A stretch of DNA of 64,000 bases from Poriferisodalis sp965203655 (GTDB taxonomy: Bacteria; Actinomycetota; Acidimicrobiia; Acidimicrobiales; Poriferisodalaceae): the NCBI RefSeq assembly GCF_965203655.1, contig NZ_CBDBDD010000007.1:1-64000 (forward strand), read 5' to 3'. Positions 18,821-26,453 of the stretch are shown here, piece by piece. The position numbers were made by a program, and so were the translations under genes. Position 1 is the first letter of the stretch; each line of letters begins with the position of its first letter. The notes below the pieces were generated by a model, which was given only the letters and a program-made list of their open reading frames with translations, ran no database searches and was not told where the DNA came from.

Positions 18821-19285
18821 CTAGTTGGTTGTCGCCGTGTCGCGGTGCAGCAGCTCGTGCGCCGTGCGACGAAGCAGCAGCGGGTTCAGCGGCTTGACCA
18901 GCCAGGCATCGGCCTCTGAGCGCCGGGCCAGGAACTCGTCTGCCTCCCGGTCGACCAGCATCAGCACGGGCACCCGCGGCAGCCGGCCCATGCCGGATTC
19001 CAGCCGCAGGTCCAAGCAGGTGGCCATCCCGCCCATGTTGCCGATCTGGAAGTCCAGGATCACCAGGTCCGGGGTGCTGGATTGCACCGCCGGCCGGACG
19101 TCGTGCCCGGAGCGAACGACCCGGAACGTGACATCGCCGCTGGCGAGCGCAGCCGCCACCTCTTCGACCACCCAGTCGGCGTCTGTGGCCAGCAACACCT
19201 CGGTCACGGGCCGCAGGGTAATGGCGCGAGCCAGCCCATCTGCCACTGACGTCGTGCCGGCACTCGCATCGGGCCGGAACCGCAC
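18821..19285 (-). CDS. Single-domain response regulator receiver protein
   Basis: 154 residues from a GTG; a second GTG at 19207 would give 128. The receiver fold is recognisable: the acidic pair near the start (ATDADW), the phospho-acceptor Asp in DLVILDFQIGNMGG and the conserved Lys in AWLVKPLNPL. There is no output domain, so it would act by protein contact, like CheY- or DivK-type regulators. No kinase lies nearby. It is divergent from the NfeD gene. Confidence 0.75.
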   Translation of the reverse strand: MRFRPDASAGTTSVADGLARAITLRPVTEVLLATDADWVVEEVAAALASGDVTFRVVRSGHDVRPAVQSSTPDLVILDFQIGNMGGMATCLDLRLESGMGRLPRVPVLMLVDREADEFLARRSEADAWLVKPLNPLLLRRTAHELLHRDTATTN

Positions 19286-19336
19286 CGCTCGGGGACGCTC
19301 CTAGAGTTCGGGCCGATCACTTCTCAGGGAGATTGG

Positions 19337-20767
19337 GTGCACGTACGACGGACTCGCCGCCGGCCGCTTGCGCGTCTCGCAGCAGGAGTGCTGCTGCTGG
19401 TGGCCTTTGGAGGCCTCGTTGCGGGGCCTGCGTCGGCTCACGACGAACCGGGCGCCCACGACGGCGAGACCGAGACTCCCGCGCCCGCCGGCGACGGCTC
19501 TCCCCGCCTGATCGTGGTGGTGGAGGTCAACGGGCTCATCGATCCGATCATGTCGTCGTACATCCGGCGGCAGATCACCATCGCCGAGGGACGGCACGCC
19601 ATCGGTGTGGTGCTGCACATGGACAGCGCAGGCACCACGCTCGACGACGAAGCGCTCGTGAATCTGCTCGACAACGTGCGGCTCGCGCACGTGCCGGTGG
19701 GGGTCTGGGTCGGCCCGAGCGGTGCGCAAGCGCTCGGCGGCGCAGCTCACCTCGTCACCACGGCCGACTTCGCGGCGATCGCGCCGGGCGGCCGCATTGG
19801 CGACTTCACCGCGGTGCAGGGTCTCACTCATGCTCATGGTTCTCCGTTCACTTCGGAAAAGGTGCATCGTCACGACGACGACGGCCTGCACTCGGGTCCG
19901 AGCGTCCGCTACTTCAGTGCGGATGTCGCGATGGGCGCGGGTTTGACACACAGCACGGCGCCCACGATCGGCGAGTTCATCTTCGCCCTGTCTGACGACG
20001 GTTACCTGCCGCCGATCACGCAGGAGGTCACCGGCGACGACGGTGTGGTGCGGCGCGCTCCGGCTCCCGACGTCGTCGTGTCGTTTGTGAGCTTGCCGCT
20101 GATCGACGGCCTGTTCCACACGGCTGCGAGCCCGGCGATCACCTACCTGCTGCTGCTCGCAGCGCTGTCGATGCTGCTGCTCGACTTCTACACGGGCGGC
20201 ATCGGCGTCGCGGCGGCGGTCGGGGCGGTGTGCGGGCTCCTGGCGGCGTTTGGCCTCGGGACGCTCGACATCCGCCCGTGGGCGCTGGTGCTGGTCGTCG
20301 TGGCGTTTGTGGCGTTTGCCATCGACATCCAGGCGGGCGTGCCGCGCTTCTGGACGGCCGTCGGGGGCGTCTTGGCGCTGGTCGGCTCGTTGGGGCTGTT
20401 CGGCCAGCACTCGATGAGCTGGATCCCGCTGCTCGTCGGTCTTGTCGGGGTGGGAGTGTTTGTGCTGTCAGGCATGCCGGCGCTGGTGCGGACCCGCTAC
20501 GGCACCGCCACCGTCGGCCGCGAGTGGATGATCGGAGCCGACGGAACGGCGGTGACTGATATCGATCCCGATGGCACGGTCGAGGTGCACGGCGCCCGGT
20601 GGCGTGCCCGGGTCAACCGGCTGACTCCGCTGGAGGCGGGGGAACCGCTGCGTGTCAGCGGGTTGAGCGGGGTCGTGCTCGAGGTGGAGCCGCTCGAGGG
20701 AGCCGCAGTGGACTATCGAGAGATGCGCCGAAAACGGGGTGAATCGACGGTTTCCGAAACCGAATGA
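19337..20767 (+). CDS. NfeD-type membrane protein with ClpP-class protease domain
   Basis: 476 residues from a GTG with AGGGAG 6 bases upstream. A signal peptide (about 1-30) is followed by a crotonase/ClpP-like domain at about 55-230, with the serine motif VGPSGAQALG. Then come several membrane helices at about 255-385 and a C-terminal OB-fold NfeD domain (TVEVHGARWRAR). Family members are linked to membrane quality control and stomatin partners. The usual catalytic lysine is not obvious, and a His/Asp-rich insertion (about 170-190) interrupts the protease domain, so activity is uncertain. No stomatin gene is adjacent. Confidence 0.8.
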   Translation: MHVRRTRRRPLARLAAGVLLLVAFGGLVAGPASAHDEPGAHDGETETPAPAGDGSPRLIVVVEVNGLIDPIMSSYIRRQITIAEGRHAIGVVLHMDSAGTTLDDEALVNLLDNVRLAHVPVGVWVGPSGAQALGGAAHLVTTADFAAIAPGGRIGDFTAVQGLTHAHGSPFTSEKVHRHDDDGLHSGPSVRYFSADVAMGAGLTHSTAPTIGEFIFALSDDGYLPPITQEVTGDDGVVRRAPAPDVVVSFVSLPLIDGLFHTAASPAITYLLLLAALSMLLLDFYTGGIGVAAAVGAVCGLLAAFGLGTLDIRPWALVLVVVAFVAFAIDIQAGVPRFWTAVGGVLALVGSLGLFGQHSMSWIPLLVGLVGVGVFVLSGMPALVRTRYGTATVGREWMIGADGTAVTDIDPDGTVEVHGARWRARVNRLTPLEAGEPLRVSGLSGVVLEVEPLEGAAVDYREMRRKRGESTVSETE

Positions 20768-20809
20768 GATTTCGTTTAACTCTTGTCAAGCGCTTTTCTG
20801 TCCTCTAGT

Positions 20810-20830
20810 GTCCCCCCCGACAAGGGGGAC
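20810..20830 (+). promoter_or_regulatory. Hairpin covering the whiB Shine-Dalgarno sequence
   Basis: GTCCCCC at 20810-20816 pairs perfectly with GGGGGAC at 20824-20830 around a 7-base loop. The 3' arm is the purine-rich ribosome site itself, ending 2 bases before the ATG at 20833. If formed, the stem would hide the ribosome site, so translation of this whiB gene may be controlled. Confidence 0.55.
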
Positions 20831-20832
20831 AT

Positions 20833-21099
20833 ATGAGCGCTTTGCTGGTCGATGAGTGGCAGGACAAGGCAGCTTGTCGAGGACCTCAGGCGGCGGTTTT
20901 CTTCCCGCCACCCCGCACCGAGCGGCGCGATGAAAAGGCTGAGCGCGAGGCTCGGGCCAAGTCCATCTGCGGCCAGTGCTCGGTGGTGACCGACTGTCTG
21001 GAACATGCGCTGGACGTCGGTGAGGCCCACGGCATCTGGGGCGGTCGCAACGAGATCGAGCGCCGCAACATGCTGCTCCTGCGCACCAACGGCATCTAG
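20833..21099 (+). CDS. WhiB-family iron-sulfur transcriptional regulator
   Basis: 88 residues. Four cysteines for a [4Fe-4S] cluster are present: AACRG near residue 15, the CxxC in SICGQC, and TDCLEHAL. The GIWGG turn and a basic C-terminal helix follow. Such proteins usually bind the primary sigma factor and respond to redox or NO. It is one of three WhiB genes in this window and the only one with a ribosome-site hairpin. Confidence 0.92.
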   Translation: MSALLVDEWQDKAACRGPQAAVFFPPPRTERRDEKAEREARAKSICGQCSVVTDCLEHALDVGEAHGIWGGRNEIERRNMLLLRTNGI

Positions 21100-21177
21100 C
21101 AACACCCCGCGTCCCGACGGGCGCGGCACACCGACCAGTTCACGGCTGCACGCGGCGCTCTCCCGCTCAACAATCGT

Positions 21178-22902
21178 TTATTCAGATGCCTGGGGCATTC
21201 GCGGCCCGGCGATGCGCAGGTCCCCCCGCCGGCGCGTCACGCCCGTCCGGTCCAGGTAGCCCACCAGCGGCAGCGCGTACTTGCGGGTCGTGCCGAGTGC
21301 TTCGCGGATCTCTGCCACGGTGACGCCGTCAGGCTGACCGGCCAGCAGTGCCGCAATCTGCTCCGCTGCGCCCTCGACTGCCGCAGCGGCGAACCAGATG
21401 CCGTCTGCGTGAATCAAGTCTCCCCGGCGGGCCAGCGCCAGCAGTTCTTGCTGGGTGACACCGCTCGGCTCAGGCGGCGAGAACGGAGACGCTGCGAGCG
21501 CTGCGATGACGGGATGGTCGGCCAGGACATCAGCAGCATCGGCCTGCCGGGCACGACCGGCATCGACCGCGATCCCGTCCAGCGTCTCGATCGCCAGTCG
21601 CTGGCGTTCGTCCAGCCCGGCCATGTCCAACCCCAGCGGTCCGGCGCCTGCGACCTGTTCTCGCAGCTCGTCGAGCAAGGCGTCCACGAGTTCGGGCGGT
21701 GCAACCCAGTCGCCCAAGACGGGCTCGAAGCGCTGCCCGGTGAGGCGCTCGAGCTGTGTCGTCTTCGCCCAGCCGCGCTCGGCGAGCATGCGTTCGGGAC
21801 GGGCGTCTGGCTTGGCGACCGAGGCTCGCAGCTGCGGATCGGGGTCGAGCACGGTGCCGCCGCCGATGGTTTGGCCCCGGCCGAAGTCCCGCAGCACGAA
21901 GCGGTCTCCCAGCACGAGCGGCAGCGCGACCGGCAGGTGCAGCCGGGCGTATCCGGTCTCGCCGGGGGCGATGCGCTCAGGACCGAGCACGCGCAGACGC
22001 ACCGGCCATTCGCCCGACCCGAGGTACAGGGCGTAGGCGCCCCGCCGGGTCACATCGCTGCCGAGGCTGTCGAGCACGGTCAGCTCCACATCCACGCTGC
22101 GGGTGTGATGCCACTGGTCGGATCGCACGAGCGCGATGCCGCGTCCCAGGTCGTCGGCGTCGACGCCGGTGAGATTGAGCGCGACACGATGTCCCGGACC
22201 GATGCGCTCAACGGCCGTGCTCTGGGTCTGGATCGCCCGCACCCGCGCCGCCCGGCCGCCGGGCGCCGTGCGCAGCGCGTCGCCGGCCGAGATGCTGCCG
22301 CCCGCGAGCGTGCCGGTCACGATCCGCCCCGCCCCGGTCGCGGCGAATGACCGGTCGATCCACAGGCGGGGCCGGTCGCGGTCGGCTGCGGTGGGCGTGG
22401 CAGCGCACAGGTCGTCGAGCGCGCCGCGCAGCTCGTCCAGCCCGGTGCCGTCGATGGCATCTGTTGCGACCACCGGTGCGTCAGCCAGGAACGTGCCCTC
22501 GACGTGGTCGGCGATGTCGAGACGGGCCAGTTCGGCGAGTTCGTCGTCGACCAAGCCGATCTGGCTGAGCACCACGACGCCGTGGGAGATGCCGAGCAGT
22601 TCCAGGATCGCCAGGTGCTCGGCCGACTGCGGTTTCCAGCCTTCCGGCGCTGCCACCACGAACAGGGAGGCGTCCACCGCTCCCACGCCGGCCAGCATGT
22701 TCTTCACGAAGCGGATGTGCCCGGGCACGTCCACGAAGCTGACCTGCCGGCCCGACGGCAGCGTGCAGAACGCGAAGCCGAGGTCGATGGTGAGCCCGCG
22801 CTCCTTCTCCTCGGCCAGCCGGTCAGGGTCGGTGCCGGTGAGGGCGCGCACCAGCGTCGACTTGCCGTGGTCCACGTGACCTGCGGTGCCGACGATGTGC
22901 AC
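21178..22902 (-). CDS. selB: Selenocysteine-specific elongation factor
   Basis: 574 residues from the GTG at 22902, which places HIVGTAGHVDHGKSTL at the N terminus. It is a GTPase that brings Sec-tRNA to UGA codons marked by a SECIS element. The G-domain motifs GHVDHGKST and VDVPGH are intact, followed by EF-Tu-like domains 2-3 and C-terminal winged helices. The usual NKxD G4 motif is altered: the stretch reads VLSQIGLVD where family members have a Lys/Asp motif. The upstream extension back to 23013 lacks family similarity. It follows selA on the same strand with a 412-base gap holding a structured RNA. Confidence 0.92.
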   Translation of the reverse strand: MHIVGTAGHVDHGKSTLVRALTGTDPDRLAEEKERGLTIDLGFAFCTLPSGRQVSFVDVPGHIRFVKNMLAGVGAVDASLFVVAAPEGWKPQSAEHLAILELLGISHGVVVLSQIGLVDDELAELARLDIADHVEGTFLADAPVVATDAIDGTGLDELRGALDDLCAATPTAADRDRPRLWIDRSFAATGAGRIVTGTLAGGSISAGDALRTAPGGRAARVRAIQTQSTAVERIGPGHRVALNLTGVDADDLGRGIALVRSDQWHHTRSVDVELTVLDSLGSDVTRRGAYALYLGSGEWPVRLRVLGPERIAPGETGYARLHLPVALPLVLGDRFVLRDFGRGQTIGGGTVLDPDPQLRASVAKPDARPERMLAERGWAKTTQLERLTGQRFEPVLGDWVAPPELVDALLDELREQVAGAGPLGLDMAGLDERQRLAIETLDGIAVDAGRARQADAADVLADHPVIAALAASPFSPPEPSGVTQQELLALARRGDLIHADGIWFAAAAVEGAAEQIAALLAGQPDGVTVAEIREALGTTRKYALPLVGYLDRTGVTRRRGDLRIAGPRMPQASE

Positions 22903-22979
22903 GCCGCCAGCTTGCCCCGCCCGGACGACGAGCGTGCGCGGACCGGCGCCTGTTCGTCGCGCCGCCATTACTTCCCGCT

Positions 22980-23038
22980 CTTGTTCGCTGCGCTCACGGG
23001 CCGCTCGGGCCACGGCTTCGCCATCCGGCTCAGCCTCT
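22980..23038 (+). repeat. Interspersed palindromic-type repeat, copy B
   Basis: Second copy of the repeat seen at 1-50, about 10 bases longer, with the shared core GGGCCACGGCTTCGCC. It lies in the selA-selB gap, between selB and the tRNA-like RNA. Confidence 0.5.
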
Positions 23039-23114
23039 GGGTGTCGAACCGCCCGACCGTCACCTCGGCAGCAAAATCGACTTGTGTATCCTGCCGGTGC
23101 GGCCGTAAGGTCGC

Positions 23115-23186
23115 TGGTGGAGCTAGACGGAATCGAACCGTCCGAGGCCAGGTTTCAGGTCGGCTCGCCGCACCAGCGGTAGCCCC
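23115..23186 (-). ncRNA. tRNA-like RNA with encoded CCA in the selA-selB gap
   Basis: On the minus strand, GGGGCTA (23186-23180) pairs with TAGCTCC (23125-23119) as a 7-bp acceptor stem with a G3:U70 wobble pair. It is followed by A and CCA. A perfect T arm, GACGG-TTCGATT-CCGTC, lies at 23142-23126. CCGC-TGGT-GCGG (23179-23168) forms a D-arm-like hairpin with a 4-base loop. The middle, 23167-23143, forms only an imperfect stem with a loop of about 11 bases and no usable anticodon (no U33). At 69 bases plus CCA it is too short for a normal tRNA and lacks a variable arm. It is not tRNA-Sec, which is at 35714-35806. Function unknown. Confidence 0.6.
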
Positions 23187-23220
23187 ACGAGAGCCGCACT
23201 CTTCGGGGTGCGGCTCTCGT
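23187..23220. terminator. Strong 13-bp hairpin beside the tRNA-like RNA
   Basis: ACGAGAGCCGCAC at 23187-23199 pairs perfectly with GTGCGGCTCTCGT at 23208-23220 around an 8-base loop. There is no T-run on either side. On the minus strand it lies between selA and the tRNA-like RNA and touches its 5' end. It may be an attenuator or a processing signal. Confidence 0.6.
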
Positions 23221-23314
23221 CATGCTGGCAGACAGAACGCCAGCAACTTCTGTGAATGTCTGATCTCACGCAGGCGCGCGTCGATGCAGCCTGCGGGTCA
23301 GAAGCCGTAGGGCT

Positions 23315-24598
23315 CTACTGCTGGCTGAGCGCGTGGCGGACGGCAGCCGCCACGACGGTGTCGTCGGCGGGGTCAACCGTGCGCAGGTCGAGCACGGTGG
23401 TCTGCTCGTTGACACGAGCGATCACCGGCGGATCGAACGCTCGCAGCGCAGCCGCGTAGTCGCCGTCGAGCTCGATGCCGGCTGACGGGATCTCCTGGCC
23501 GGGCAGCGACCCGGCACCGGCCAGTGCCGTCGTTTGCGACGGTCGGCCCACGCCGAGCGCCTCGGCTCGCTGGGCCAGCTCCTCGACCGGCACCCGGGCC
23601 ATGCGCCAGAACGGGATCGCGTCAGCATCGCGGCGCAGGTAGGCCAGTGCCACCGATTGCAGCGCGTCCAGCACCAGCGATCCGGGCCGGAAGGCCCGCA
23701 TCAGCGGGTGCGCCGCGCAGGCTGCGATCAGGTCGGCCCGGCCGCAGATGATCCCGGCCTGAGGCCCGCCCATGAGCTTGTCGCCCGAGAACGTCACCAG
23801 CGCCGCGCCCGCTGCCAGTGTCTGGCGGGCACCCGGCTCACCGGCCAGCCAGTCGGGGCGCTGCCCCAGCCAATCGCAGCGTTCATCCAGCAGGCCCGAG
23901 CCCAGGTCGGACACCACCGGCGGCCCGATCTCCGCGAGGTCCGCCACGTCGGCTTCCTCGGTGAAGCCGGTGATGCGGTAGTTGGACGGGTGCACCTTCA
24001 GCAGCAGTGCCACGTCGTCCCGCTCGGCGGCGGCTTGGTAGTCGGCGGCACGGGTGCGGTTGGTGGTGCCCACCTCCACGAGCCGTGCGCCTGACTGCTC
24101 CATCACCTCGGGCACCCGGAAGCCGCCGCCGATCTCCACGAGCTCGCCGCGCGACACGGTCACGCCGCGGTCACGGGCCAGGGCCGCCAGCACGAGCGTC
24201 ACTGCGGCAGCGCAGTTGTTGACCACGAGCGCCGCCTCGGCCCCCGTCAGCGTTGCCAGCAGCAGTGACGCGTGCGTCGTACGCGAGCCGCGCCGACCCG
24301 ATGCCAAGTCGAACTCCAGGTTGCTGAACCGCACCGGGCTGCTATCAGCCTCCGAACTGGACAGCGATCGACTGTGTTGATTCCCGAGCGGAGCGCGGCC
24401 GAGATTCGTGTGCAGCAAGACGCCGGTCGCGTTGACCGCAGGCCCCAGCAGGCTGCGGCGAAGCCGGTGCGCTTCGTCGACCGCCGAGTCGGGGTCGCCG
24501 GCGGCGATGGCCGTCCGGGCCGCGATGACCAGCAGCGGGTGCGGCAGGCCCACGTCCGCAATCCGCAACGCCAGATCGTTCACCGACGGCGGCCTCAT
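23315..24598 (-). CDS. selA: L-seryl-tRNA(Sec) selenium transferase
   Basis: 427 residues. A PLP enzyme that converts Ser-tRNA(Sec) to Sec-tRNA(Sec) with selenophosphate. The N-terminal tRNA-binding region is followed by NATGVLLHTNLGRAPLG, typical of SelA, and by the PLP-lysine motif FSGDKLMGGPQAG near residue 280. Length is normal, slightly short of the E. coli enzyme. The ATG at 24598 lies 14 bases after the mrp stop, so mrp and selA appear co-transcribed. selD is not in the window. Confidence 0.95.
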   Translation of the reverse strand: MRPPSVNDLALRIADVGLPHPLLVIAARTAIAAGDPDSAVDEAHRLRRSLLGPAVNATGVLLHTNLGRAPLGNQHSRSLSSSEADSSPVRFSNLEFDLASGRRGSRTTHASLLLATLTGAEAALVVNNCAAAVTLVLAALARDRGVTVSRGELVEIGGGFRVPEVMEQSGARLVEVGTTNRTRAADYQAAAERDDVALLLKVHPSNYRITGFTEEADVADLAEIGPPVVSDLGSGLLDERCDWLGQRPDWLAGEPGARQTLAAGAALVTFSGDKLMGGPQAGIICGRADLIAACAAHPLMRAFRPGSLVLDALQSVALAYLRRDADAIPFWRMARVPVEELAQRAEALGVGRPSQTTALAGAGSLPGQEIPSAGIELDGDYAAALRAFDPPVIARVNEQTTVLDLRTVDPADDTVVAAAVRHALSQQ

Positions 24599-24612
24599 CG
24601 CCCCGACTCGCT

Positions 24613-25806
24613 TCAGCCGCGGCGAGCGCTCAGCGTGACGGGGATGGGCCCGTCCATGCGAGCGGTGCAGGTGCCCATGTCCACCGGCGGGCAGATCTCG
24701 GTCACCAGCCGCTCGGTGATCGCCTCGAACACGCCCGCCGCCAGCCCGCCTGGCCCATTGCCAGTCACCGGCTCGCCGGAGTCGCCGCCAGCAGACACGG
24801 CCGGCTCCAGCGGGATCGAGCCCAGCAGCGGCACGCCCAGATCGGCCGCCAGGCGCTCGCCGCCGCCCTCGCCGAAGAACGACCAGCGCTGTCCGTCGGG
24901 TGCGGTGAACGCACCCATGTTCTCCACCACGCCCACGATCGGCATGTGGCTGCGACGGGCCATGTCGGCCACGCGCACCGCCACCTTCTGTGCGCTCAGC
25001 GCAGGCGTGGTCACCACCAGCATCTCGGCTTGGGGCAGCAGGCGGGCGAGCGCCATCTGCACATCGCCGGTGCCGGGCGGCATGTCGATGAGCAGGTAGT
25101 CCAGCTCACCCCAGTCCACGTCGTGCAGGAACTGCTCCACGGCCTTGGCGAGCATAAGACCCCGCCACATCAGGGCGGTTTCCTCGGTTTCCACCAGCAG
25201 CCCGGTCGAGACCACCTTCAGCAGGCCCTCGCCGGCAGGGCGTTCGTCGGGCACGATCTTGCCCCGCTCCTCGCCGTCGGCCGGGGGGCGGGCGCCGAGG
25301 CGGCCTTCCATGCCGAGCATCCGGGGGATGCTGAACCCCCAGATGTCTGCGTCCAGCACGCCCACGATGAAGCCGCGTGCGGCCAGCGCTGCAGCCAGGT
25401 TCACCGTCACCGACGACTTGCCCACGCCGCCCTTGCCGGACGCCACGGCCAGCACCCGTGTGCTGGCGTGCACCTGCGTCGGCGCGGCGTTGTCGCGCGC
25501 GGTGCGCCGGGCTCGTTCCATCACCCGGGCCTTCTCGGCGGCGTTCAGCTCGTCCCAGTGCAGCCGTACGTTCTCGATGCCTGCCAGCCCGGCCACCCGC
25601 GTCTCGCAGTCTCGCTTGATGGTGGCGCGCAGCGGGCAGCCGGCGGTGGTCAATGCCACGGTCACGTGCCCGGTGGTGCCTTCGCGGTAGGCGTTGCGCA
25701 CCATGCCCAGGTCGACGATGTTGTCGCCCAGCTCGGGGTCCATGACGCCCCGCAGGATGGCGATCATCGCCTCGTCATTCGCCGGAGCATCGGTGGGCGC
25801 GCTCAC
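24613..25806 (-). CDS. mrp: Mrp/NBP35-type iron-sulfur cluster carrier ATPase
   Basis: 397 residues from the GTG at 25806. An N-terminal MIP18/DUF59 domain (about 10-85, DPELGDNIVDLGMV) precedes a P-loop ATPase with deviant Walker A ASGKGGVGKSS near residue 115, DADIWGFS and a Walker-B-like IDMPPGTGD. It would load or transfer Fe-S clusters. A typical C-terminal CxxC is not seen. It is divergent from erpA, another Fe-S assembly gene, across a 177-base shared promoter region. Confidence 0.9.
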   Translation of the reverse strand: MSAPTDAPANDEAMIAILRGVMDPELGDNIVDLGMVRNAYREGTTGHVTVALTTAGCPLRATIKRDCETRVAGLAGIENVRLHWDELNAAEKARVMERARRTARDNAAPTQVHASTRVLAVASGKGGVGKSSVTVNLAAALAARGFIVGVLDADIWGFSIPRMLGMEGRLGARPPADGEERGKIVPDERPAGEGLLKVVSTGLLVETEETALMWRGLMLAKAVEQFLHDVDWGELDYLLIDMPPGTGDVQMALARLLPQAEMLVVTTPALSAQKVAVRVADMARRSHMPIVGVVENMGAFTAPDGQRWSFFGEGGGERLAADLGVPLLGSIPLEPAVSAGGDSGEPVTGNGPGGLAAGVFEAITERLVTEICPPVDMGTCTARMDGPIPVTLSARRG

Positions 25807-25983
25807 GGAGCGCAGGGTAATGGCGCTGCGTGCAGGCCCACGAGTCGGTGCATCCGGTGGCCCCGCGGCCGGGCCCGCCGGGCAGCATCTGCGCACGGCG
25901 CTCGCCGGTGCAATGGGGCCAGATGGCACTAGCATCGGTCTCAGAACGTTTGCCCCTGTGGGGCTGATTCGGGAGTCGCTGTT

Positions 25984-26319
25984 GTGATCACCCTGACCGA
26001 TACCGCCGCTGAGAAGGTCCAGGAACTCATCACCCAGGAGTTGTCCGAGGCCGGTGGCGAGACCGAGTTGGCGCTGCGCGTCGCCGTCCGGCCGGGCGGC
26101 TGCTCGGGCTTCAGCTACGAGATGTTCTTCGACTCCGAGGTCGCCAACGACGACATGTCGCACGCGTATGGCGACATCAAGGTGGTGTCCGATCCAATGA
26201 GCGCCCAGTTGCTCGAAGGTGCCACGCTTGACTTCACCGACGGCTTGATGGGCTCGGGCTTCGCGATCGACAACCCGAACGCGCAGCGCACCTGCGGCTG
26301 CGGCAACTCGTTCAGCTGA
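25984..26319 (+). CDS. erpA: A-type iron-sulfur cluster insertion protein (ErpA/HesB)
   Basis: 111 residues from a GTG. The three conserved cysteines are in GGCSGF near residue 40 and the C-terminal CGCGNSF. It transfers assembled clusters to target proteins. It starts 177 bases from the divergent mrp start, and the pairing fits joint control of Fe-S maturation. The stop codon overlaps a CTG that opens the next frame, whose product is itself an Fe-S protein. Confidence 0.92.
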   Translation: MITLTDTAAEKVQELITQELSEAGGETELALRVAVRPGGCSGFSYEMFFDSEVANDDMSHAYGDIKVVSDPMSAQLLEGATLDFTDGLMGSGFAIDNPNAQRTCGCGNSFS

Positions 26320-26453
26320 GCCGCCCCGAGTCCAAGCCAGTACTGCCCGAGCCTGAGCCGGCCCGGGCATCGGCGCTCACCGGCGACACACTCCAGTTCA
26401 CCGTCGACGGCCGCGCCGTCGAGGTTCCCGACAACGGCGACACCCTGCTCGGC

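Noticed and set aside
23096..23175. Plus-strand tRNA with GGTGCGGC/GCCGCACC as acceptor
   Set aside because: The 8-bp stem is real, but no T arm with conserved A58 and no anticodon arm with U33 can be built on the plus strand; the T loop TTCGATT is on the minus strand.
23115..23186. tRNA-like element read as tmRNA or as tRNA-Sec
   Set aside because: The G3:U70 acceptor and GCTCCACCA end recall tmRNA and tRNA-Ala, but there is no tag reading frame, the 5' and 3' halves are only 69 bases apart, and gene order is not that of a permuted tmRNA. tRNA-Sec with anticodon UCA is clearly at 35714-35806.
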